Program-made: the position numbers and the translations under genes | DNA from: DATHAP01 sp963762865 | GTDB taxonomy: Bacteria > Actinomycetota > Actinomycetes > JACCUZ01 | NCBI GenBank assembly: GCA_963762865.1 | Contig: CAVXNC010000003.1 | Coordinates: 248,001-312,000 of the forward strand | Length of the DNA: 64,000 nt | Reading direction: 5' to 3' | The notes under the pieces: generated by a model | Seen by the model: only the letters and a program-made list of their open reading frames with translations | Told to the model about the DNA's origin: nothing | Database searches by the model: none | Shown here: positions 27,227 through 34,235 of the stretch, in pieces | Layout of the letters: each line of letters opens with the position of its first letter | Position numbering within the stretch: position 1 is the stretch's first letter

Positions 27227-27478
27227 TCAGGCTGCTGACGTTGCGGGCACCACGCCGGTCTGCTCGCTCGGCATCAGGATCCAGAGCAGCGGGTAGACGA
27301 TCAGCTGGCTGCCGGGCAGCACGATCAGGCTGAGGACGAAGAGCAGCCGGGCCGGCCCGGGGTCGATCCCGAAGCGGCGCCCGAGGCCTGCGCAGACGCC
27401 ACCGAGCCACCTGCCGTCGCGGGGTCTGGAGAGGCCTTCGCGGCGCAGGCGGTCGTGGAAGTCGTTCAAGCCGTTCAT
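27227..27478 (-). CDS. PspC domain membrane protein
   Basis: An 83-residue protein with the PspC signature RPRDGRWLGGVCAGLGRRFG followed by IDPGPARLLFVLSLIVLPGS and a second hydrophobic stretch LIVYPLLWILMPSE. PspC domains sense membrane stress and, in actinomycetes, are often fused to or placed beside LiaS-type histidine kinases. Here a two-component system lies 137 bp further upstream on the same strand, which fits an envelope-stress unit. ATG 27478 has AGGAG about 11 nt upstream. Confidence 0.85.
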   Translation of the reverse strand: MNGLNDFHDRLRREGLSRPRDGRWLGGVCAGLGRRFGIDPGPARLLFVLSLIVLPGSQLIVYPLLWILMPSEQTGVVPATSAA

Positions 27479-27615
27479 GGGTGTCGGGTCTCCTGAGTCA
27501 GGTGTGGGCGGTCTGCCGTACACCACGACACTGCCTGCGCCGGCCGCGGATTCCATCGGGGGCGGCCCCTGACCCGACCCTCGGCGGCCCCTGAGGCGAC
27601 CCCTGGATCACGACC

Positions 27616-28287
27616 TCAGCCCTGGTCCGGGGCCGTGATCCCGGACTGGATCGCGAAGACCACGAGCTGCGCGCGGTCGCGGGCGTGCAGCTTGACCATC
27701 GCGCGGCTGACGTGGGTGCGGACGGTGTCCGGGCTGACGAAGAGCGCCGCGGCGATCTCGTCGTTGGACCGGCCGGTCGCCACCCAGCCGAGGATCTCGC
27801 GCTCCCGGTCGGTCAGCCGGCCGAGCTCCGGATGCGGCGCGGTCGCGACCGACGAGGGGCCGGCGAACTGCGCGATCACCCGCCGCGTCACGGTCGGCGA
27901 CAGCAACGAGCCACCGTCGGCGACGACGCGCACCGCCTGCAGCAGCTCTGCCGGGTCGGCGTCCTTGAGGATGAAGCCGCTGGCGCCATGACGCAGCGCC
28001 TCGAAGACGTACTCGTCGAGCTCGAAGGTCGTGAGCATCACGACCCGCACCGACGACAGGGACTCGTCCTCACTGATCGCGCGCAGGACGGCGAGGCCGT
28101 CGAGGACGGGCATCCGGATGTCGAGCAGGACGACGTCCGGCACAGTCGCGCGCACCAGGTCGAGCCCCGCCTGCCCGTCCGCGGCCTCGCCAACCAGATC
28201 GGTGTCGTCCTCCGAGCCGAGCAGGGTGCGCAGCCCCATCCGCACCAGCGCCTGGTCGTCGACGACCACCACCCGGACTGCCGTCAC
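27616..28287 (-). CDS. NarL/LuxR-family response regulator
   Basis: A 223-residue regulator. The receiver domain has acidic residues DD (10-11), phosphoacceptor Asp56 in VVLLDIRMP, Thr in MLTTFEL and Lys in FILKDADP. The C-terminal LuxR HTH reads GRLTDREREILGWVATGRSN through EIAAALFVSPDTVRTHVSRA. It is phosphorylated by the upstream kinase, whose stop it overlaps (GTGA), so the pair is translationally coupled. Regulation of the divergent ABC exporter at 29.6-31.8 kb is inferred from position. GTG start. Confidence 0.92.
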   Translation of the reverse strand: MTAVRVVVVDDQALVRMGLRTLLGSEDDTDLVGEAADGQAGLDLVRATVPDVVLLDIRMPVLDGLAVLRAISEDESLSSVRVVMLTTFELDEYVFEALRHGASGFILKDADPAELLQAVRVVADGGSLLSPTVTRRVIAQFAGPSSVATAPHPELGRLTDREREILGWVATGRSNDEIAAALFVSPDTVRTHVSRAMVKLHARDRAQLVVFAIQSGITAPDQG

Positions 28288-29450
28288 CGGGCAGGCTCCG
28301 CCGTGCGGGCCGGCACCGGCAACCGTGCAGCCACGCGGAAGCCGCCGCCGCTGACCGGCCCGGCGTCGAGCGTCCCGCCGAGAGCGGCCGCCCGCTCGCG
28401 CATCCCGCGGATGCCGGTGCCCTCGCCCGTGAGGTCGCCGCCGCGTCCCTGGTCGGTGACGTCGACCTCGAGCGTCCCCTCGACGGCGACCACCCGCACC
28501 AGCGCCTCGCCCGCGTCGGCGTGCCGGAGCACGTTGGTCAGCGACTCCTGGACGATGCGGTACGTCGCGGAGCTCAGCTCGGTCGGCAACCCGGTCACGG
28601 GGCCGGCCACCTCGAGCCGCACGTCGACACCGCCCGCGCGCACGCGCTGCACGAGCAGCGGCAGGTCTGCGATGCCGGGCAGCGGTCGGCGCTCGGGCGC
28701 GTCACCCGTCCCGGCGCGGAGCTGCGCAAGCTCGGTGCGCAGCCCGTCGAGCGACTCCTTGCTCATCGTGCGGATCGCCTCGAGCGACTCGCGGACCTTC
28801 TCGGTGTCGCGATCGAGCACGTGCAGGGCAACGCCCGCCTGCATCGCGATGACCGCGAGACCGTGGCCGACCACGTCGTGCAGCTCCTGTGCCATCCGCA
28901 GCTGCTCCTCGGAGGCGGCCCGCCGGGCCTGCTCCGCGCGTACGCCTGCATAGGACTCACGGCGGACGCGCGCGGTGGCACCGATCGCGAACGCCGCGAG
29001 CATGATCGGCGCCCACACCAGCCAGGCCGCGCCGAGACGGCTCCATGACTCGCCGCCGTCGACCGCGGTCACCCGCAGCGCCGTGGCGACGAAAACGGCT
29101 GTTACCTCGAGGCCTACCGCGAGCGCCGCGCGGCGTCGGGGCCACATCGACGCCAGCCCGATCGCCAGGACCGGCACCGTGAGCAGGATCGGCCCGAAGG
29201 CATAGCCCGCGACGACGTAGGCGGAGACCGCGGCGGTGTTGAGAGCCAGCGCGAGCCATGGGTGACGGCGGCGGGCAAGCAGGGCGAGCACCGCCACGAC
29301 GACGAGCAGGTAGGCCCAGTGGTCGATGTCCCGCGGCACGTCCGGCTGGGCGTGCGCGGCCTGCCGCGTGCCACCGAGCCCGATGAGCAGCAGAGGAAGC
29401 ACGAAGCGCAGGTCGAACAGCCAGCTCGGCGGTCGACGGGGCGGGGACAC
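28284..29450 (-). CDS. Sensor histidine kinase (HisKA_3, DesK/NarX-like)
   Basis: A 388-residue kinase. Four to six N-terminal membrane helices without a large extracytoplasmic loop (YLLVVVAVLALLARRRHPWL; GPILLTVPVLAIGLASMWP) suggest membrane-state sensing. The dimerisation motif is MAQELHDVVGHGLAVIAMQ with the phosphorylated His at about residue 190. The HATPase_c domain contains SATYRIVQESLTNVLRHA and GTGIRGMRERAAALGG. It pairs with the response regulator (4-bp overlap). It is divergent from the SHOCT/ABC genes, a common layout for drug- or peptide-responsive exporters. Confidence 0.92.
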   Translation of the reverse strand: MSPPRRPPSWLFDLRFVLPLLLIGLGGTRQAAHAQPDVPRDIDHWAYLLVVVAVLALLARRRHPWLALALNTAAVSAYVVAGYAFGPILLTVPVLAIGLASMWPRRRAALAVGLEVTAVFVATALRVTAVDGGESWSRLGAAWLVWAPIMLAAFAIGATARVRRESYAGVRAEQARRAASEEQLRMAQELHDVVGHGLAVIAMQAGVALHVLDRDTEKVRESLEAIRTMSKESLDGLRTELAQLRAGTGDAPERRPLPGIADLPLLVQRVRAGGVDVRLEVAGPVTGLPTELSSATYRIVQESLTNVLRHADAGEALVRVVAVEGTLEVDVTDQGRGGDLTGEGTGIRGMRERAAALGGTLDAGPVSGGGFRVAARLPVPARTAEPAR

Positions 29451-29619
29451 GTGTCGACCCTAGGACGCGGTGACCCTGGCGTCGTCAGCGTGCGGCGTAC
29501 GCCGGCTACGCAGATCCGCGTAGGTCAGGAGCCTGCGCACGGCTGACGACGCGGGACGCCGCGGATCGAACGATGGGTGGACGACAGCAACACCCACCAC
29601 GATCCGAGAGGTGAGCGAC

Positions 29620-29898
29620 ATGACGCTCGACACGATCCAGACCACCGTTCTCGCCCACGGCGACCACTGGCACGGACCCGGTGTCTGGTGGCCGATCTTC
29701 CCGCTGCTCTGGCTGGCGGTCATCGGCGCCTTCGTCTGGTTCTTCGCCATCAACGGCCGCCGCCGGATGCGAACGTGGCAGTCGACGGGGCAGCGCGCCG
29801 GCGAGAGCCGGCTCGCCGAGCGCTACGCCTCCGGCGAGATCGACGACGACGAGTACGCCCGCCGGCTGGCCGTGCTTCGTCGCACCAACGGCGCGTGA
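29620..29898 (+). CDS. SHOCT-domain membrane protein
   Basis: A 92-residue protein: short N-terminus, one transmembrane helix (WWPIFPLLWLAVIGAFVWFF) and a C-terminal SHOCT motif (ESRLAERYASGEIDDDEYAR). SHOCT modules are short oligomerisation or membrane-proximal motifs found in envelope proteins. ATG 29620 follows GAGAGGTGA at a good spacing; GTG 29611 lies inside that ribosome-binding site. It is the first gene of an apparent operon with the ABC exporter, divergent from the two-component system. Confidence 0.85.
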   Translation: MTLDTIQTTVLAHGDHWHGPGVWWPIFPLLWLAVIGAFVWFFAINGRRRMRTWQSTGQRAGESRLAERYASGEIDDDEYARRLAVLRRTNGA

Positions 29899-29903
29899 CC
29901 GCC

Positions 29904-30853
29904 ATGGCAGCCACCGACATGTCGACCGATGTGGTCACCACGCGAGGGCTGACCAAGACCTACGGCGACCGGCCGGCGGTCGACGGCGTCAGCCTCACCG
30001 TCCGGCCCGGGGAGGTCTACGGCTTCCTCGGGCCGAACGGCGCCGGCAAGACGACGACGCTGCGGATGCTGCTCGGCCTCGTCCGGCCGACCCGGGGAAC
30101 GGCGACCGTCCTCGGGCACCGGCCGGGCGACCCGGCTGTCACCCCGCGGATCGGCGCGCTGATCGAGGGGCCGGGCTTCTACCCGTACCTCTCCGGCCGC
30201 GACAACCTGCGGGTGCTCGCGCGTTACCGCGGGGTGGCCGACACGGCGGTCGAGGAGTCGCTCGAGCGCGTGCACCTGCGCGACCGCGGCAGCGACCCGT
30301 TCAAGTCCTACTCGCTGGGCATGAAGCAGCGGCTCGGTGTCGCGTCGGCCATGCTCGGCCGGCCCGCCTGCTCGTGCTCGACGAGCCCACGAACGGGCTC
30401 GACCCGGCCGGTCGCAACGACATGCGGCGACTGGTGGGGGAGCTCGCCCGTGAGGGACAGACGGTCCTCTTCTCCAGCCACCTGCTCGACGAGGTGCAGG
30501 ACCTGTGCGACCGGGTGGCCGTCATGTCGCACGGGCGGTTGCTCGCCGAGGCGACGGTCGCCGAGCTGCGCGGCAGCTCCTCGCTCTTCGTGCGCGCCGA
30601 TCCGGTCGACGTGACGCTCGCCGTCGCGATGCGGATCGCCGGTGACGACGGTGTCGAGCGCGTCGATGACGGCGTCCGGCTCGACGTCGGCGCGGACCAG
30701 GCGCCGGCACTGACCCGTGCGCTCGTCGCCGCCGGTGCCGAGGTGCACGAGCTGAGGGCCCGCGAGCGCTCGCTGGAAGAGGTGTTCCTCGACCTGACCG
30801 ACGACCCGACCGGACCGCTCTCCGCCCCGACCTACGAGGAGGCCCTGTCATGA
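29904..30853 (+). pseudogene. ABC transporter ATP-binding protein, frameshifted (one missing C near 30368)
   Basis: The first frame gives TTRGLTKTYGDRPAVDGVSL, Walker A GPNGAGKTT, a Q-loop region and SYSLGMKQRLGVASAMLGRP, then is lost. A second frame resumes with LLVLDEPTNGLDPAGRNDMR (Walker B) and FSSHLLDEVQDLCDR through to EEALS. Restoring one C in GGCCCGCCTGCTCG rejoins them to a ~316-residue DrrA/CcmA-type exporter ATPase. It starts 5 bp after the SHOCT gene and overlaps the permease (ATGA), so it is in the middle of an otherwise healthy operon; a sequence error is more likely than real inactivation. The exported substrate is unknown. Confidence 0.85.
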
Positions 30854-31773
30854 CCACCGTCACCGACGTCGCTGCCCGGCCCGCGACCATCGCCGACACG
30901 GCCAACCCGGTGCTCCGGGCCACCCGCGCCGAGCTGCTCCGGATGCGCAAGTGGCCCGCGCTGTGGATCACGGTCGCGGCCGAGCTCGCGCTCAACCTGC
31001 TCTTCCTCTTCGTCTTCAACTACGTGACCTACCGCAGCGACGACAGCGGCGGCGGAGGAGGTGGTGGCATCGCGGGCGGCGTGCCGAAGGACTCGCTGCT
31101 GGCGGACATGCTCCCCGAGGCGATCCCCCGGGTGGCCACCCAGGGCATGCCGATGTTCGCCGGGGCACTGATGCTGATCGTCGGCGCGCTGGCCGCCGGC
31201 AGCGGGTACAGCTGGGGAACGGTCAAGACGGTGGCCCTGCAGGGGCCGGGCCGGCTGGCGAACCTCGGCGGCCAGGTGGCCGCTCTCCTCGTGGCGGTCG
31301 TCGGCCTGGTGACGGCGCTCTTCGCGATGGACGTCGCCGGGTCGCTGCTCGTGGCGACCGTCGAGGACCAGGCCGTGGTCTGGCCGCAGCTGGCGGACCT
31401 GGCCACCGCGTTCGGGGCCGGCGTGCTCGTCATGTCGATGTGGACCTTCGCGGGTCTGCTCATCGGGACGCTGGCCCGGGGACCGGCCCTCTCGGTCGGC
31501 CTCGGACTGGTCTGGGTGCTGGCGATCGAGAACCTGCTGCGCGGCGTCGGGTCGCTGTGGTCGCCGCTGGAGCGGGTGACCGACGTGCTTCCCGGGACGG
31601 CCGCCGGCTCGCTGGCCGGCGCTCTCGGGGCCACACCGGTCTCCGAGCCCAACGGCACGCCCGGCGTGCTCGACACGCTCGGCGGCGGTGCGGCGACCGG
31701 GCTGCTGACGGCGTACGTCCTGGTGTTCATCGCCCTCACCGGGTGGCTGACCTCGCGCCGTGACATCACCTGA
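30850..31773 (+). CDS. ABC transporter permease (ABC-2 type)
   Basis: A 307-residue membrane protein with about six helices: WPALWITVAAELALNLLFLF, an extracytoplasmic Gly-rich loop (DDSGGGGGGGIAGG), MFAGALMLIVGALAAG, QVAALLVAVVGLVTALFAMD, VLVMSMWTFAGLLIGTLARG and a C-terminal YVLVFIALTGWL. Its ATG overlaps the stop of the ATPase by 4 bp, giving translational coupling. With the ATPase it would form an exporter, probably controlled by the divergent kinase-regulator pair. The poly-Gly loop is unusual but in frame. Confidence 0.85.
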   Translation: MTTVTDVAARPATIADTANPVLRATRAELLRMRKWPALWITVAAELALNLLFLFVFNYVTYRSDDSGGGGGGGIAGGVPKDSLLADMLPEAIPRVATQGMPMFAGALMLIVGALAAGSGYSWGTVKTVALQGPGRLANLGGQVAALLVAVVGLVTALFAMDVAGSLLVATVEDQAVVWPQLADLATAFGAGVLVMSMWTFAGLLIGTLARGPALSVGLGLVWVLAIENLLRGVGSLWSPLERVTDVLPGTAAGSLAGALGATPVSEPNGTPGVLDTLGGGAATGLLTAYVLVFIALTGWLTSRRDIT

Positions 31774-31807
31774 GCCGGCTGTCGGCGGGCGCGGGCACAG
31801 TGGACTG

Positions 31808-32149
31808 GTGGTCACCGTCAACGACGTGCGCGCGCTCGTCGCCACCCTGCCGCGGGCCTACGAGGTGGTCGTGCACGACCGGGTGAAGTTCCGCGTCGGG
31901 TCGCTGGTCTTCGTCGCGTTCTCCCGCGACGAGACGACGATGGGCTTCGCCTTCCCCAAGGAGGAGCGGGCTGCGTTGGTGGCCTCCGAGCCGGAGAAGT
32001 TCGCGATGCCCTCCGAGTCGGACCTGCGGTTCAACTGGGTCCACGCCGAGATGGCTGCCCTCGACGAGGAGGAGATGCGCGAGCTGGTCTGCGCGGCCTG
32101 GCGGATGGTGGTGCCGAAGAAGGTGGCGCGGGAGCGGCTCGGCGACTGA
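31808..32149 (+). CDS. MmcQ/YjbR family protein
   Basis: A 113-residue protein with a YjbR-like double-wing core: VNDVRALVATLPRAYEVV, KFRVGSLVFVAFSRDETTMG, FAFPKEERAALVASEPEKF and a C-terminal WRMVVPKKVARERLGD, the characteristic terminal helix. Family members bind DNA in a CyaY-like fold, but their cellular role is unclear. GTG 31808 is chosen; an upstream GTG at 31760 lies inside the permease gene. Confidence 0.8.
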   Translation: MVTVNDVRALVATLPRAYEVVVHDRVKFRVGSLVFVAFSRDETTMGFAFPKEERAALVASEPEKFAMPSESDLRFNWVHAEMAALDEEEMRELVCAAWRMVVPKKVARERLGD

Positions 32150-32176
32150 CCGCTGCCAGGTCGGTCCGGCTGCCGG

Positions 32177-32668
32177 TCAGTCCGGCGGCAGGACGGTGCG
32201 CGGCTCCACCGGCGTGGCGACGACGAAGGAGCTCGTGGTCTGGCCGTGGATCAGGAAGCGGTCGAGCACGGCCTCCAGGTCCTCGATGGCCGGCACGTGC
32301 ACCTTGAGCAGGAAGCAGTCGTCGCCGGAGATCCGGTGGCACTCGCTCACCTCGGGCGTCCGCTGCGCCAGCTCGGCCACCTTGGGCAGCTGGCCGGGGC
32401 CGGGCCGGATGCGCACCCAGGCCGCGACGGGCAGCCCGATGGCTGCGGGGTCGACGTCGAGGCGGAAGCCCCGGATGACTCCGCGCTCCTCGAGCCGGGC
32501 GACCCGCTCCCGGGCGGTCGGCGGCGAGGTCCCGACCCGCCGCGCGAGCTCGGCGGTGCTGCACCGCGGGTCGGCCGCGAGCGCCGCCAGGAGGTCGCGG
32601 TCCAGCCGGTCCAGGGCCGGATTGTCGTCCTGAAAGCGTCGGCCGCTTCGAGCTGTCGATCCGGTGGG
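32177..32668 (-). CDS. Lrp/AsnC family transcriptional regulator
   Basis: About 163 residues. The HTH reads LDRLDRDLLAALAADPRCST through ELARRVGTSPPTARERVARLE (~20-62), and the C-terminal RAM domain contains VAAWVRIRPGPGQLPKVAEL and VSECHRISGDDCFLLKVHVP. AsnC regulators sense amino acids or related effectors as octamers and commonly control a divergent transporter; here that is the EamA exporter starting 64 bp away, probably its target. GTG 32668 is chosen because longer frames would overlap that gene. Confidence 0.87.
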   Translation of the reverse strand, partial: PTGSTARSGRRFQDDNPALDRLDRDLLAALAADPRCSTAELARRVGTSPPTARERVARLEERGVIRGFRLDVDPAAIGLPVAAWVRIRPGPGQLPKVAELAQRTPEVSECHRISGDDCFLLKVHVPAIEDLEAVLDRFLIHGQTTSSFVVATPVEPRTVLPPD

Positions 32669-32732
32669 CACACGCCTCGCCTGCCTTCGATCTGGCCTTC
32701 CGGGAGCCGGACGGCCTCTCCACCATAAAGGG

Positions 32733-33668
32733 ATGCCGATCTCCACAGCGAGCGTCCGGCCGCCTGACGGCGGCGGCCTGGTGGCCGTGGCCGACCGGGT
32801 GCCGCCGCAGGCCTGGTTCGTCGGCAGCGCGGTCTTCCACTACCTCGGGCCGGCCTTCGCGGTGCTGCTCTTCGTGCGCATCGACGTGCTCGGCGTCGCC
32901 TGGCTGCGGATCGCGACCGCGGCGGTGGTGCTCGGTGCCTGGCGGCGACCGTGGCGCCGCTGGGCGGGGCTGGACGGGCCGACCCGCGGGTTGGTGCTCG
33001 CTTGGGGGGCGGTGCTCGCGGCGATGAACAGCTGCTTCTACCTGGCGATCGACCGGCTGCCGCTGGCGACCGTCGCGGCCGTCGAGTTCCTGCCGATCGT
33101 CGCGCTGGCCGCCGCCGGCGCCCGGACCGTGCGCAACGGTGCCGCACTGCTGCTCGCCGTCGGCGGTGTCTACCTGCTGACCGAGGTGCGGCTGGTCGAC
33201 GATCCGCTCGGCGTCGGTCTCGCAGTGGCCAATGCCGGGCTCTTCGCCGCGTACGTCGTCCTCGGGCACCGGGTCGCGACCCGCTCGGCGGGCCGGACGG
33301 CCGACGGCTCGGCCGGGTTGGACGGCATCGACGGCCTGGCGTTGTCGATGCTCGTCGCCCTGGTCGTCGCCCTGCCGGTGGGGATCGTCGATGCAGTGCC
33401 TGCCTTTGCCGACCCGGTGGCTATCGCTGCCGCGGTCGGTGTGGGTGTGTCGTCGTCCGTCATCCCTTACGTGTGCGACCAGCTGGCGATGGCTCGGCTG
33501 GCCAGAGCGACGTACGCGCTGATGGTGTCTCTGCTGCCGGCGACCGCGACCGTGATCGGGGTGCTCGTGCTGGCGCAGGTGCCGTCCGCGACCGAGCTGG
33601 CCGGCGTGGTGCTCGTGGTCGCAGGTGTGGCGCTGCACCGCGAGCGCCGAGCCAGGCCGGCCGACTGA
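32733..33668 (+). CDS. EamA/DMT family transporter
   Basis: A 311-residue protein with ten hydrophobic segments in two EamA repeats: FHYLGPAFAVLLFVRIDVLG, FYLAIDRLPLATVAAVEFLP, GGVYLLTEVRLVDDPLGVGL, SSSVIPYVCDQLAMARLARA and TVIGVLVLAQVPSATELAGV. The family exports amino acids and metabolites; RhtA-like threonine/homoserine exporters share the motif around AIDRLPLATVAAVEFLPI. Control by the divergent AsnC regulator supports an amino-acid substrate. The start is ATG 32733 with ATAAAGGG immediately upstream, so the leader may be very short. Confidence 0.88.
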   Translation: MPISTASVRPPDGGGLVAVADRVPPQAWFVGSAVFHYLGPAFAVLLFVRIDVLGVAWLRIATAAVVLGAWRRPWRRWAGLDGPTRGLVLAWGAVLAAMNSCFYLAIDRLPLATVAAVEFLPIVALAAAGARTVRNGAALLLAVGGVYLLTEVRLVDDPLGVGLAVANAGLFAAYVVLGHRVATRSAGRTADGSAGLDGIDGLALSMLVALVVALPVGIVDAVPAFADPVAIAAAVGVGVSSSVIPYVCDQLAMARLARATYALMVSLLPATATVIGVLVLAQVPSATELAGVVLVVAGVALHRERRARPAD

Positions 33669-33681
33669 GAGGAGACCTGAC

Positions 33682-34068
33682 ATGGCCTGCCGGATCGTCT
33701 CGATGCCGGTCGACTGCACGGACGCGTGGGTGCTCGCGCGCTTCTGGTGCGCAGTGCTCGGCTGGGAGGTGCACAGCTCGGGGTGGCAGCGGACCGAGCA
33801 CGGACCCGACGGTGTGAGCATCGCGCCGACCGACGGCGGCGCCTTCGCCGTCGACTTCCGGTGGGTCCCGGAGCCCAAGACCGTCAAGAACCGGTGGCAC
33901 CTGGACGTCAACCCGACCGACCGCGAGCAGTCGGCCGAGCTCGAGCGGCTGCTCGGGCTCGGGGCGCGGCTGGTCGACGTCGGCCAGAGCGAGGACGCGT
34001 CCTGGCAGGTTCTCGCTGACCCGGAGGGCAACGAGTTCTGCCTCTGCCGGACGCGCGTGGAGCCCTAG
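33682..34068 (+). CDS. VOC (glyoxalase-like) family protein
   Basis: A 128-residue Glyoxalase_6-type VOC protein: IVSMPVDCTDAWVLARFWCA, FRWVPEPKTVKNRWHLDVNP (paired beta-alpha units) and the terminal LADPEGNEFCLC. VOC domains bind metals or hydrophobic ligands; the reaction is not assignable. GAGAGGAG lies 7 nt before ATG 33682. It follows the EamA gene by 13 bp and may share its transcript. Confidence 0.85.
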   Translation: MACRIVSMPVDCTDAWVLARFWCAVLGWEVHSSGWQRTEHGPDGVSIAPTDGGAFAVDFRWVPEPKTVKNRWHLDVNPTDREQSAELERLLGLGARLVDVGQSEDASWQVLADPEGNEFCLCRTRVEP

Positions 34069-34235
34069 CGCGTGCACCGGCGCGACACGCCGAACGCCCG
34101 CGCAGCATGAGCGGCAAATCACCGCGAACCGGACACAGGTCCACACCCAGGCCGCATACTGCTGGGTGACGCCTGCTCCGGCTGGGCGCACCGACCGAGC
34201 GGTCTCGCACCGCCAGCGCCACCTCGGGGAGACCA